Part shown: piece after piece, positions 44,165 through 55,955 of the stretch | How positions within the stretch are numbered: the first letter of the stretch is position 1 | Layout: the number at the start of each line of letters is the position of its first letter | NCBI GenBank assembly: GCA_950097015.1 | Contig: CATNEN010000024.1 | Coordinates: 124,001 to 188,000, forward strand | DNA: 64,000 nucleotides | DNA from: Macrostomum hystrix | Lineage: Eukaryota > Platyhelminthes > Macrostomidae | Reading direction: 5' to 3' | Program-made: the position numbers and the translations under genes | The notes under the pieces: model-generated | What the model saw: only the letters and a program-made list of their open reading frames with translations | Database searches by the model: none | Told to the model about the DNA's origin: nothing

Positions 44165-44485
44165 CAAATTGTGAATTTGGAATTGTGTAAATTGTTAGTT
44201 GTGTGAATTGTTAGTTGTGTGAATTGTTAGTTGTGTGAATTGTTAGTTGTGTGAATTGTTAGTTGTGTGAATTGTTAGTTGTGTGAATTGTTAGTTGTGT
44301 GAATTGTTAGTTGTGTGAATTGTTAGTTGTGTGAATTGTTAGTTGTGTGAATTGTTAGTTGTGTGAATTGTTAGTTGTGTGAATGTTAGTTGTGTGAATT
44401 GTTAGTTGTGTGAATTGTTAGTTGTGTGAATTGTTAGTTGTGTGAATTGTTAGTTGTGTGAATTGTTAGTTGTGTGAATTCTTAG
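44165..44485. repeat. 16-bp minisatellite
   Basis: About 19 near-perfect copies of GTTAGTTGTGTGAATT, with diverged gtgaatt-type words on both flanks (44070-44170 and 44500-44560) that look like an older version of the same array. Confidence 0.94.
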
Positions 44486-44559
44486 TTTTTGGGGGATTTT
44501 TTAATTGTGAATTCTGTGAACTATGAATGCGTGAATAGTGAATTTTGTGAATGGTGCAA

Positions 44560-45478
44560 TGCAGAATGTGCCTGGCAGGAAGCTCTGGCTTAAAAAGGCT
44601 GCAATTTAAGCTTGCAAGCCCTCAGCTCCGACAGTTGCAGTTTTGCATTGCCGTGTTCTCTCGCCAAATTTAGTCGCTCATTGTTTCGCAGAGAAGCAGC
44701 AAGCAGGAGAAACATTTGCTTTCTTGGAATGCGCTTCCAAAGTGGTCTGGCTACCCTCGCCAATACGGATGGGAGATCCTCTCAGATGGGGATTTCAAAA
44801 CCAATTGGGGTCTGGGGTGGGCAGGAACCGCAGAAATTCCTCGCCAAATTTCCCAAGGTCTTCGAATCCTTTTCATTTCTCGTACCTTCGAGGCAAATTT
44901 GGCTTCTTATGTTTCCAGATCGGGTTTTAGGAGTGTGCGCGTGTGTGTGTGTTTTTCACTAATCCCCATCTCTTCTTTCACAATTCCGTTGATAAGACGC
45001 AAGAGGAGCTGCAGGCTGCACCACCCGTGTGACTCATTGCGACATTCCCCTTTCCCAACGTGTTGGGCTTCCCTACGCGGCATGGGAAGGATGAATGGGG
45101 CGCCCAGAGTCACACGTCAATGCGTCTTGGGAGATTTTGTGGCGAAATAGGATTCCCCACTTCTCGACATCTTGACGCTGGGCGATCGGGATTTGTCAGG
45201 GTGGAGAACCGCGCCCAGCAACAGCTCGAGGAGATCGGATAGGCCCTCAAATCTTCAATAGCTGCTCATGTCGCCTACCTTGGCTCTTTGGGGGTCTTGA
45301 AAACCGTCCTGAAATTTGTTCTAGCGTTATCGCACGACACGAGAACTTCTATTCATACAATTGCAGCTGTCATTTGGATGGGACAGAGTAAAATTGGATG
45401 ACTTAAGCTCCAGGATCCCAACAATTCGTGGACACAAATCCCAGCGATCATGTGACCTTCGTTTTGCTACCTCCGTCT
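44560..45478. other. Single-copy spacer, no supported gene
   Basis: Several open frames of 60-144 codons overlap here, but none has a recognisable motif, splice context or consistent frame. A TG run occurs near 44940. Confidence 0.5.
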
Positions 45479-45479
45479 A

Positions 45480-46880
45480 CAAACCATCTGAATCCCATCC
45501 ATCAGACCCCATCCCTTGAATCTCATCCCTCAGACCCCATCCCTTGTATCCCATCCTCTGTATCCCATCCCCTGTATCCCATCCTCTGTATCCCATCCTC
45601 ACTATCCCATCCTTTGTATCCCATCCTCTGTATCCCATCCTCAGTATCCCATCCTCTGTATCCCATCCTCACTATCCCATCCTTTGTATCCCATCCTCAG
45701 TATCTCATCTCCTGTATCCCATCCTCACTATCCCATCCTCTGTATCCATCCTCAGTATCCCATTCTCAGTATATTATCCTCACTATCCCATCCTCTGTAT
45801 CCCATCCCCTGTATGCCATCCTCTGCATCCCATCCTCTGTATCCCATCCTCTGTATCCCATCCTCTGTATGCCATCCTCTGTATCCCATCCTCTGTATCC
45901 CATCCTCTGTATCCCATCCTCTGTATCCCATCCCCTGTATCCCAGCCTCTGTATCCCATCCCCTGTATCCCAGCCTCTGTATCCCATCCTCTGTATCCCA
46001 TCCCCTGTATCCCATCCCCTGTATCCCATCCCCAGTATCCCAGCCTCTGTATCCCATCCCCTGTTATCCCAGCCTCTGTATCCCCATCCCCTGAATCCCA
46101 TCCTCTGTATCCCATCCTCACTATCCCATCCTCTGTATCCCATCCTCTGTATCCCATCCTCTGTATCCCATCCTCTGTATCCCATCCCTGTATCCCATCC
46201 TCTGTATCCCATCCCCTGTATCCCATCCCCTGTATCCCATCCCCAGTATCCCAGCCTCTGTATCCCATCCCCTGTATCCCAGCCTCTGTATCCCATCCCC
46301 TGAATCCCATCCTCTGTATCCCATCCTCACTATCCCATCCTCTGTATCCCATCCTCTGTATCCCATCCCCTGTATCCCAGCCTCTGTATCCCATCCCCTG
46401 TATCCTATCCTCTGTATCCCATCCTCTGTATCCCATCCTCTGTATCCCATCCTCTGTATCCCATCCTCTGTATCCCATCCCCTGTATCCCATCCCCTGTA
46501 TCCCATCCCCAGTATCCCAGCCTCTGTATCCCATCCCCTGTATCCCAGCCTCTGTATCCCATCCCCTGAATCCCATCCTCTGTATCCCATCCTCACTATC
46601 CCATCCTCTGTATCCCATCCTCTGTATCCCATCCTCTGTATCCCATCCTCTGTATCCCATCCCCTGTATCCCAGCCTCTGTATCCCATCCCCTGTATCCC
46701 AGCCTCTGTATCCCATCCCCTGAATCCCATCCTCTGTATCCCATCCTCACTATCCATCCTCTGTATCCCATCCTCTGTATCCCCATCCTCTGTATCCCAT
46801 CCTCTGTATCCCATCCTCGGTATCCCATCCTCTGTATCCCATCCTCTGTATCCCATCCTCGGTATCCCATCTCATCGATC
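45480..46880. repeat. 15-bp minisatellite
   Basis: About 90 copies of CTGTATCCCATCCTC with CTC/CCC and CATCC/CAGCC alternation. A longer block (agtatcccagcctc ... tgaatcccatcctc ... cactatcccatcctc) recurs about four times between 46.0 and 46.75 kb, showing higher-order order. Stop-free frames of up to 341 codons on both strands are artefacts. Confidence 0.95.
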
Positions 46881-47455
46881 GCATCACTTCCCATCCCTTG
46901 AACCCCTGATCCTCTGGCCCCAGCAACAGAGAAGAGGATAGGCGACACTTGAGTTCTAGAATTCTGCAGATTATTTCTTTTCGCTTCTCCCCTTTCAGAA
47001 GCAGAAGCAGCTAGCAGAAGCTTTTAATTGGAAATTGTACTCTCAACACGAGAAGTTGTTCGCGGTCGAAAAAAGACTGCTTCCGATTTCTGGGGCTGAT
47101 TAACTCCCATGTCAAGGGGCTGCTTGTTGCTTGGGAAAAAAGCATGGCCAATGCCGTTCGGGACATCGTGCTCATCGCTTGTGTCATTCGGGTCACGGCA
47201 TGCCGTGTCATCTCTGAAATAATTTTAGCACGATGCCATCCCTGTCAGGAGAATTCTGAACCAGATGAAGGTTCGCTTTTAAATGGTCATGAAAATATGT
47301 CATTAGTTACATAGATACAGCCGTATAAACTGTGTGTTTACACGGGTAGTCGTAGCATGACAATTAGAAAACTGGCTTGAAAACCTTAGAATTCCCAACA
47401 TCCTCAAACAAATATCCTAAAAAAATAATAATAAAATAAAAAAATATCAAACGCC
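46881..47455. other. Single-copy spacer
   Basis: No gene or element recognised. Confidence 0.5.
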
Positions 47456-47459
47456 GCGC

Positions 47460-48150
47460 AGACCTGAAGTGGGGAGCAAAATTCCCCACTCCCAAAATCC
47501 CAGACCTGAAGCTTCCCCAAACCCAACATCCCCTGACCTGAAACTTCCCCAAACCCAAAATCCCCTGACCTGAAACTTCCCCAAACCCAACATCCCCTGA
47601 CCTGAAACTTTCCCACTCTCAAAATCCCCAGACCTGAAACTTCCCCAAACCCAAAATCCCCTGACCTGAAACTTCCCCAAACCCAACATCCCCTGACCTG
47701 AAACTTTCCCACTCTCAAAATCCCCAGATCTGAAACTTCCCCTCTCTTAAAATCCCCAGAACTGAAACTTCTCCTCACCCAAAATCCCCAGACCTGAAGC
47801 TTCCCCACACCCAAAATCCCCAGATCTGACACTTCTCCTCACCCAAAATCCCCGGATCTGAAACTTTCCTACTCCTAAAATCCCCGGATCTGAAACTTCC
47901 CCACTCTCAAAATCCCCGGATCTGAACTTCCCTACTCCTAAAATCCCCAGATCTGAAGCTTCCCCCAAACCCAATATTCCCAGATCTGACAACTTCTCCT
48001 CACCCACAATCCCCGGATCTGAAGCTTCCCCACTCTCAAAATCCCCGGATCTGAAACTTCCCCACTCTCAAAATCCCCGGATCTGAAACTTCCCTACTCC
48101 TAAAATCCCCAGATCTGAAACTTCCCCCAAACCCAATATCCCTAGAAGAG
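47460..48150. repeat. 32-bp minisatellite, diverged
   Basis: About 21 copies of a unit reading CCTGAAACTTCCCC, then AAACCCAAAATCCCC. Copies to the right are more diverged (gatctgaaacttccc, tcctaaaatcccc), grading into single-copy sequence. Confidence 0.92.
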
Positions 48151-48780
48151 CAAATTCTCGAAACCGGAAGATTAACAAAAAATTCAAAAGTTTCCCTAAC
48201 AATGCTTTTTTCCTTAGCGAAACTTGGCAGTGAAGATTTAGTTGAAAATCACATTTAATAAATTAAAGTGTAAGCTGCGAAAAAATTTCCAATTAAAACA
48301 AAACTAATTGCCCACCCGTGGGTGGTAAATTAATTTCACACACGTCGCATACGGATCCGAGTATGTCGCCAATGTATCTAATCCTCATGCCTCAGTGCTG
48401 TTAACAAGCTCCTGTTACAGCCACTCTGATTAGGCCAAAGAAGAAGTTTAATGAAACAAAATGATAGCGCTTAACTCCCTCACCTTCCTCCTTGGTTCGT
48501 CCAGTCGTTCCAGATTTCAGACAATTGGATTTACCGGAGAGTAAATACTTACATCTTTTCTATTTTCTAATACGTAGGCTAGAAATATAATGAGATGGAT
48601 GGTGTCCTGACTCAATGCAGTTATTGTGTAGCAGTTCCGTCACCAAGTGTTACCTATTTCAGGACATCAATACAATGCTGAGCGTGAGAGACTGCTGGGT
48701 CACTGAGAAATTCTTCCTCGAAATCTCAGTGTGGTAAATATCTAAGATTGTATTTCACCCCAACGATAATCTACTCCGTC
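48151..48780. other. Single-copy spacer
   Basis: No gene or element recognised. Confidence 0.5.
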
Positions 48781-48784
48781 AATA

Positions 48785-49685
48785 TCAGTGATCCGCCCCT
48801 CGATTCCGCCCTCTCAATCTCAGAGATCAGCTCCTCATTTCCGCCCCTCTCAATCTCAAAGATCCGCTACTCATTTCCTCCCTCTCAGTCTCAAAGATCC
48901 GCTCCTCATTTCCTCCCTCTCAGTCTCAAAGATCCGCTCCTCATTTCCGCCCTCTCAGTCTCAAAGATCCGCTCCTCATTTCCTCCCTCTCAGTCTCAGT
49001 GATCCGCTCCTCATTTCCACCCTATCAATCTCAGTGATCCGCCCCTTATTTCCGCCCTCTCAGTCTCAAGATCCGCTCCTCATTTCCGCCCTCTCAGTCT
49101 CAAAGATCCGCTCCTCATTTCCTCCCTCTCAGTCTCAGTGATCCGCTCCTCATTTCCACCCTATCAATCTCAGTGATCCGCCCCTTATTTCCGCCCTCTC
49201 AGTCTCAAAGATCCGCTCCTCATTTCCGCCCTCTCAGTCTCAAAGATCCGCTCCTCATTTCCGCCCTCTCAGTCTCAAAGATCCGCTCCTCATTTCCTCC
49301 CTGTTCAGTCTCAAAGATCCGCTCCTCATTTCCTCCCTCTCAGTCTCAAAGATCCGCTCCTCATTTCCGCCCTCTCAGTCTCAAAGATCCGCTCCTCATT
49401 TCCGCCCTCTCAGTCTCAAAGATCCGCTCCTCATTTCCGCCCTCTCAGTCTCAAAGATCCGCTCCTCATTTCCTCCCTCTCAGTCTCAAAGATCCGCTCC
49501 TCATTTCCTCCCTCTCAGTCTCAAAGATCCGCTCCTCATTTCCTCCCTCTCAGTCTCAAAGATCCGCTCCTCATTTCCGCCCTCTCAGTCTCAAGATCCG
49601 CTCCTCATTTCCTCCCTCTCAGTCTTAAAGATCCGCTCCTCCTTTCCGCCCTCCCTGTCTCAGAGATCTGCTCATTTCCGTTCTT
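48785..49685. repeat. 35-bp minisatellite
   Basis: About 25 copies of GATCCGCTCCTCATTTCCKC followed by CCTCTCAGTCTCAAA. Two copies of a variant block (agtgatccgctcctcatttc, then caccctatcaatctcagtga) sit at about 48997 and 49137. Confidence 0.94.
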
Positions 49686-49689
49686 CTTT

Positions 49690-50497
49690 ATCTTAAGGGG
49701 CTTTTTCGTCCTGTCAGGTTCAACTGTTGAAGCACATGAGTATTTCAGTGTTTTACTTAAAATGAGTACTCAACCTTTCAGAGCACATCAAATCAACTGT
49801 GAGCTATTTTTATATTTCCGATTTTTCAAGCTTTTTATTGATAAAAAAGGCATGCGCCTTCGCAAATAAAGGACTCACGAATAATTAGCGGAAAGCAGAA
49901 GAAAAGCAACTTCCGTACTAAGAAATGTAACTTTGCCGCCAAAACTTCTAAGACAATGGTCAAATGGCCTTTAAGACAATGGATGATTAATTGACTAGTG
50001 CAGTGATTCGCAAGCAACAGTGCAAATATAAAACTATCATAAAACGCTTTCAATTCGTATCGCATATTTTTTTACAAGTACAGTTTTGAGGAGAATAAAT
50101 GATTTGTTTGACCGTGAAAAATCGTTACACTTGCTCAGTTACTCGTAGTTAAAACAAAAAAAATAATGAATTGCAGAGCTCGCGCGAGTAAGACTTGTAA
50201 ACGAGATGCCGTTAATAGACAAATTGACAGAAGTAAGAAAACTGTTTTTAACGAGATTCCACGATCAATTCTTTCTACGAGCGTACATGGCTTAAAGAAA
50301 CGTGTACAGAATAACACACTAATTTGGAATCTGCGGTGATAAGAATTTGAACAATTCAAGTGGCAACTGAGACTGTTCTGTTCTGTGCACAGGAGGTAAA
50401 GTTGCTTTCGCGTTTGTTATAATTTTAGTTGTGAAAAAACTGATTATTATGATTCCAAAACTCAACGGATTAGAGATGAAACTTCGATAAACAGCTG
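49690..50497. other. Single-copy, 3' flank of the secreted-protein gene
   Basis: AT-rich, presumably including the 3' UTR of the minus-strand gene that ends at 50498. Short open frames have no recognisable content. Confidence 0.5.
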
Positions 50498-51471
50498 TCA
50501 TCTTCTGAGTGAAACAGCAATTGTGCTCAGCACCAGCATCAGCAGTAGCAGCGGCAGCTTTGGAGACGCGGCAGCAGAGTTCGTAGCTTTATCATCGGAC
50601 ATCAGCATTTTGAATCCGGCGTCGGAGGCTGAAGCTCCCGATGCCTGCTGCGAGCGGGAGCCGGCGGCGGCGGCTGCGGCTGCGGCTCGCTCGCGACACG
50701 GCAGGCTGGGCTCGACAGCGTCAACCAGATATGGTCGACAGTCGGGTCCCAGACGCTGCTGGCAGCCGGGAGCGGCCAGTTTGGTAGCCGGAGGCGAGCA
50801 GGCGACTTCGCCGGTGTCGGCGTTGCTCCGGGAGCAGGTTAAGCAGGCGCTGCTGGCGAGTGGGGTCTCGGAGGCGAGGGTCCACAGGCCGGCCGAGCTG
50901 CCCAGCAAGACCCAGGCACAGCTGCTGACGTTGCCGGGCACCAGGTCGAGCTGGATCCAGGTGGCGTTGACTCGCCTGCCGCCCAGGATGATGGCGAGCT
51001 GACGATGGTCCCTCCGGACAAACCGGCTCGCCGTCCTCGTACGGGCAGGGCCGCTCGGCGGCCAGGTAGGCGGTCAGGTGGAAGCGACAGTCCACGCCGA
51101 GCTGGTGCTGACACTTGCCGACAAGGCGCGGATCTAGTTCGGGCGCCGATGGTACGCTGGCCGTCCAGGAGCCGCCGCTGGGTCCGCCGGTGACGCGGAC
51201 TCGCCGACATCCGCCAGAGCCGTCAGCGGCTTCGTCGCGCTCGTCGACATAGTCGGTAAAGTCACCACCGTCCAGAATCCAACGGCAGCCGTGCATGGCG
51301 GTGGCTGCCAGGCGGAGGCGCTGCTCGACGCGCCGACCGCCGAGGGTCTCTGCCATCAGGCGCGTCTCGTTGCCGACACCGCACCGGAACGTCGGCGCCA
51401 CGGCGACTGCGGCGGCGGGCGGCTGTCGTGGAGGCGACAACGAGGAGACAAGAAATTATCAAAGAAGACAT
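50498..51471 (-). CDS. Unrecognised secreted, probably GPI-anchored protein with duplicated Cys module; two frame breaks
   Basis: Start ATG 51471-51469: signal peptide MSSLIISCLLVVASTTAA. The frame then shifts at about 51412-51422 (C-rich run) to APTFRCGVGNETRLMAETLG. It shifts again at about 51005-51015 (CGGAGGGACC) to DHRQLAIILGGRRVNATWIQ. It ends with KLPLLLLMLVLSTIAVSLRR, a hydrophobic tail typical of a GPI signal. Removing one base at each break gives 972 nt, 323 residues. The body is two related modules: LGGRRVEQRLRLAAT...GCRWIL...KCQHQLGVDCRFHL and LGGRRVNATWIQLDL...SCAWVL...GCQQRLGPDCRPYL. Single exon. I know no named domain with this pattern. Function unknown; a cell-surface role is inferred from the signals. 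An upstream in-frame ATG at 51507 is less likely because it precedes the hydrophobic core by extra residues. Confidence 0.65.
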
Positions 51472-52560
51472 GATTGCTGGTATCCTGGGTGAAGCTGCAC
51501 ACGGCAAATCGGAAATCGAGCGTCGCGCCAGCTGCCCGGCTTGGCTTTATAACTCTGCCCCCCAGCCCCAGCTATCGGGCTGACTGGTGATGAGGAGGCG
51601 GTGGTGAGGACTTGGCGGGCGATTCCTATTGGCTGGGAGGTCTGCCTGGGCTTGAAGGTCCTGAAGCCAGAACAGACTGTTGTCAATTTAAGGTGTGGCT
51701 GACGTGGGTAAGGGGGGATTGTTGATTTTTTGTGTCGCTCTCCGCAGCCTAATTTCAGTTTTTTCTCTGTCCCACAAAGTAGGTTGGCTGGGCAGTGTGT
51801 TTACTATTTAATTTTGCAGCTTTCAATGTTGATTCGCATGCAATTGAATGGGGGCTTGTGTGTGTGTGTGAGAACAAAAATGTGTCGCGTTGTGTCAGAC
51901 TGGCAGGCCCAACAACTTAAAAGGGTGAAATTTGCCCCCAAAAATATTCCCAAGCATTGTGAGTTTTGAGAGCCGGGCGCGAGGATGTTGCAAGTTACGT
52001 AAGGGGCGTCTTAGAGAGACGGTGAGAGGGTGAGCAGGGAGGGAGAGAATAGCGAAGGATTTTGTGAAGAACTGTGAGAACAGAGCGCGTCTATTGCATT
52101 GGGGGGAGGCGGGGTCCTTCCGTCTTCCGTCCTTGTCTCGGGGCCCCCTCGGAGGTCGGGGTCGCGGCGGGCGGATTCGTCGCACGTGACTTCCACCCCG
52201 GTGGGAGCTCCTGTGAAGACGCTCGGAGGTGGGTCAGTTCGCCCCAGACAGCCGGTTGAGTCGGGATGTAATGCTCAGAAAGTGGGATGGAGGCTGAGTT
52301 AATCGCCCACTCAGCTCTCTCTCTGCAAGGAGTTCGAGGGTCAGGCCGTCTGAATGGCCAACGAATGGGGCTCCGGGCTCTTGGATCTGGGGTCGGTGGG
52401 ATTTAGACTGAAGAGATCCCTCATTTAGCGAACAGAGGACTGCTTGCATTAATAAGTAACAATCTGGTGGCAGTTCGTGTGAAACTCGTTCTCGAAGACC
52501 ATGGCTTGAAAATCAACGTATGGATCGATTTGTGTTATTTAGAAGATTTTATTTTTCTAG
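51472..52560. other. 5' flank of the secreted-protein gene, no gene supported
   Basis: Single-copy. It includes a TG run near 51860 and a CACGTG near 52182. Open frames on both strands have no recognisable content. Confidence 0.5.
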
Positions 52561-52574
52561 TGGGTAGCAGGCTC

Positions 52575-53360
52575 TTTGAGCCACTGAGGATTGGGGGACT
52601 GGGGGATTGAGGATTGAGGAATCGGAGGATTGGGGGATTGGAGGATTGGAGGATTGGAGGATTGGAGCATTGGAGGATCGGAGGATTTAGAGGATCAGGG
52701 GATTGAGGATGGGGGTGTTTGGAGGATTGGAAGATTGGAGGATTGGAGGATTTGAGGATTGGAGGATTGGAGGATCGGAGGATTGGGGGATTGGGGGATT
52801 GGAGGATTGGAGCATTGGAGGATTGGAGGATTGGAGGTTTGGAGGATTGGAGCATTGGAGGATTGGAGGATCGGAGGATTGGGGGATTGGGGGATTGGAG
52901 GATTGGAGGATTGGAGGATTGGAGCATTGGAGGATTGGTGGATCGGAGGATTGGAGGATCGGAGGATTGGGGGATTGGGGGATTGGAGGATTGGAGGATT
53001 GGAGGATTGGAGAATTGGAGGATTGAGGGGATTGGTGGATTGGAGGATTGGAGGATTGGAGGATTGGAAGATCGGAGGATTGGAGGATTGGAGGATTGGA
53101 GGATTGAGGGGATTGGAGGATTGGAGGATTGGAGGATTGGAGGATTGGAAGATCGGAGGATTGGAGGATTGGAGGATTGGAGGATCGGAGGATTGGAGGA
53201 TCAGGGGATTGAGGATGGGGGTGTTTGGAGGATTGGAGAATTGGAGAATTGGAGGATTGGAGGATTGAGGGGATTGGGGGATTCGGGGATTGAGCATTCG
53301 GGGATTGGAGGATTGGGGAATTTAGGATTGAGGATTTAGAATTAGGGATTGAAGATTGGG
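52575..53360. repeat. 9-bp minisatellite with longer-period order
   Basis: Copies of TTGGAGGAT with variants (tcggaggat, ttggggat, ttggagcat). Longer blocks recur, for example 'gaggatcaggggattgagga' near 52690 and 53198, and 'gattgaggggattgg' near 53022 and 53103. Open frames on both strands (up to 228 codons) follow from a 9-bp unit without stops. Confidence 0.93.
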
Positions 53361-53369
53361 GTATTGGAT

Positions 53370-54540
53370 TCAAAACTAGATTTCGGTTTTAAAATTGTTT
53401 TAAAATTTCCTTGACTATTTATATTCAGCACAAGAATCGTGATGATATGAAAATTGAAGCATTCAGAAAAACTTCCAACTGAGTCATAAAAATTCAATAT
53501 AAAAACTCAAAGCCCAACTCAGCTCATAGCATTCAGTTTATAATAAAAACATTCAAAACCAGCCCGTTAGCATGGATTACCTAGAATTATATAATCTGTC
53601 GCATAGCAACTAGCACCTATTAAGCATATATATAACATTTTGTCACCTGTCACAACCTGTCAAACGATCAATTTCATAACAATTCTTAAAAGTTTTCAAG
53701 AGCAGAACAATAAAACTATTTCCGCTACGTTTCATATTTGAAACCGCATTCGAGCGGTTTAACCGGCTGCAACAAATGAGTGGCCAGTGAGAACAGGTTC
53801 AATTGACTCTGGGGTCTAATAAAATAACAGAAAATTGGCCAAAGTCACACAACCAACAGTTAAACTATATAGTCCCTGCATCCGCCACTTCACTCCTTTG
53901 AACTATGACCCGTTCAGGCTTATGAGCCGCATTCAGGCATATCCGGGTGTTCGGAACACACTCCAATATATGAAAACTTTGTGAGTATTTCTGAGCATGC
54001 TTTCTGAGCAGGAAGTGGCTCATTTAATGGCGCAAAAGTTTTGATCCCACTGTGCAAGATGAAATATTGGGTTGGCAATGGCCTTGAGATCATTCCGCTT
54101 CCTTCCTTCTTTCATCTTCTCAATCTTCCATTCATGCCGTGTCATATGGCCACAAAAGACAAAATCCTACCCTATCTTAGCTAGCTTTTCATTTTTCCCC
54201 ATTCTCAACCTTCCAATAGAAAGATCCTTCCAATGATTGATAACTGGGATGGCCGGGAAATATCTTGGCCATATGTTGTTCTGTTGTGATTTCTGGTGAT
54301 TATCAAAAGTAGATAATTCATTTATGAAATAAAATAGAAAAATCGTTTGTCACTTCATCATATAATTTTAAGGTCATAATTCACAGTACTAACGTGAGGA
54401 GTCAGGGAGGTCGCGAGCTCTAATCTCGGAGGGCACGGCGGGCCTAGGAATAGATATTTCAGGGCATCCGAATGTCTTTGCAGATGTCTACAATGACTGT
54501 AATTACTATCCTTATATTTAAAGCGAGGAGTTAGTCAGGA
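53370..54540. other. Single-copy region
   Basis: AT-rich, no open frame or array of note. Near 54515-54545 the sequence resembles a tRNA T-arm on the minus strand (GTTCGAGTCC), into which the next SINE is inserted. Confidence 0.5.
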
Positions 54541-54558
54541 CTCGAACTTGGGACCTCA

Positions 54559-54736
54559 TAATAGTAATAATAATAATTGCAGGAAGGCTGTGGGCAGTGG
54601 CACACTCACAAAGGTGTGTTCTCTGGCATCTCTCCGCGGCTGCGCCCCAAATAAATGTGGCCTCGCCGTGGAATCGAACTTGAGGACCTTGGTGCCAGAG
54701 GCAAACACGTTAACCGCTCTGCCACCGACCCCCTCC
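54559..54736 (-). mobile_element. tRNA-derived SINE with 14-bp target-site duplication
   Basis: On the minus strand: tRNA-like head GTCGGTGGCAGAGCGGTTAA (A box), then B box AGTTCGATTCC. The 3' end is GTGCCACTGCCCACAGCC, then TTCCTGCAA and a (TTA)n tail. Flanked by AACTTGGGACCTCA at 54545-54558 and 54737-54750. The head resembles Leu/Ser-type tRNAs. It is shorter than the copy at 55956, so the body is partly deleted or belongs to a subfamily. Confidence 0.85.
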
Positions 54737-54759
54737 AACTTGGGACCTCAGGATCCTAA

Positions 54760-55700
54760 ATATAGTTTAGATTTATTTCTAAGGGCCATGAAAAAATGCA
54801 TTCTCAGGTCATGAACTCTCCTATACTCAAAGATTAAAAGTCAACGAGTCTTGGCGTGACACACTGAAAGGGATATCACAAAGGGATGAAAAGATCCCAA
54901 TTTTTTTATCCTCGTCGACACTGTAAAAAGTGAATCGACTGTATGAAGTAGAAGGGATATTATTTCTTGAGGAAAAATTCCTTATTCTTAAGATCCCAAA
55001 GTCCCACTAAGGAATAGGAGAAGAAGTCAAGGTATGCCTGCCGGAGGGAAATGAACTAATCTACATGGAAATGCGATTCTTACGTAACCACCGGACTGGG
55101 GTGGGCGGGACCAGCGGGCCGTGCAACTATTAGGGGAATAAATAGGCAATTGCTTGCCTCACCTGTCTCAGAATCCCAACGAAAAAAATCCCAATTGCTC
55201 AATTTTGCAGCACCCAGTGCCGTATTTGAAGCTTAGACGCAGTGATGAGGAAGTAAATTTGGTCGAGTTCCCACTCCCAAATGCACGATTCTATTGCATT
55301 ACAGATTTCTAGCCGGCCCCACCAACTCAATCAGTTCAGAGTCTCATCCTGGCTGGTGACAAGCCCAGTGTTGTTCTAGAATAACTGCTCAATCTGATCA
55401 GTGCTGACGGCTCTAAAAGATGATTCATAACTTGCCTTGGTCTGAAATCGTCAAAGACAAAGTAGGCGATTCTCTGTAATCTCACTGATTAGTGTAACTG
55501 TCCGGACATTTTGGGGCCAGTGATCATGAAATTGCGATATGATGCAATCGTTATGGCGCCTTGATTCATGCTTTATGGAAATTTTGAGAACAAGATACAG
55601 CTATGTATGATGCTTCAGTAATGAGATGCCGGTTTCTGAATTTTGGGCAAAAAGTTATAAAAATATTATCCCAACTTCAAAAGTCTACAAGAAATTCTGT
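54760..55700. other. Single-copy region
   Basis: No coding signal or repeat recognised. Confidence 0.5.
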
Positions 55701-55706
55701 TAAGAA

Positions 55707-55830
55707 TGGGATGGGATGCTAATTAAGGATGGGATGTTTAACTAAGGATGGGATGTTTAATTAAGGATGGGATGTTTAATTAATAATGGGATATTTAATC
55801 AAGGATGGGATGTTTAGATAAGGATGGGAA
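55707..55830. repeat. 19-bp short tandem repeat
   Basis: About six copies of GATGGGATGTTTAATTAAG with increasing divergence at both ends. Confidence 0.85.
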
Positions 55831-55955
55831 ATTGCATATTTTTTAGATCTATAGTTATAAGAAGGGCATGCATTGATATTCGAGGAGATGTGTAATTTTG
55901 GGATGGGATGTGGAACGAGCAATGGAATGTGTAGCTTGGGAGTATGGGATGTGGA

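Noticed and set aside
44560-45250. A gene suggested by several overlapping frames of 60-144 codons
   Set aside because: No recognisable motif, frames conflict, and no consistent splice sites.
45428-46948. Frames of 275-341 codons on both strands
   Set aside because: 15-bp minisatellite without stops; peptide periodicity follows the DNA period.
54548-54814. 88-codon open frame
   Set aside because: It lies mostly in the SINE at 54559-54736.
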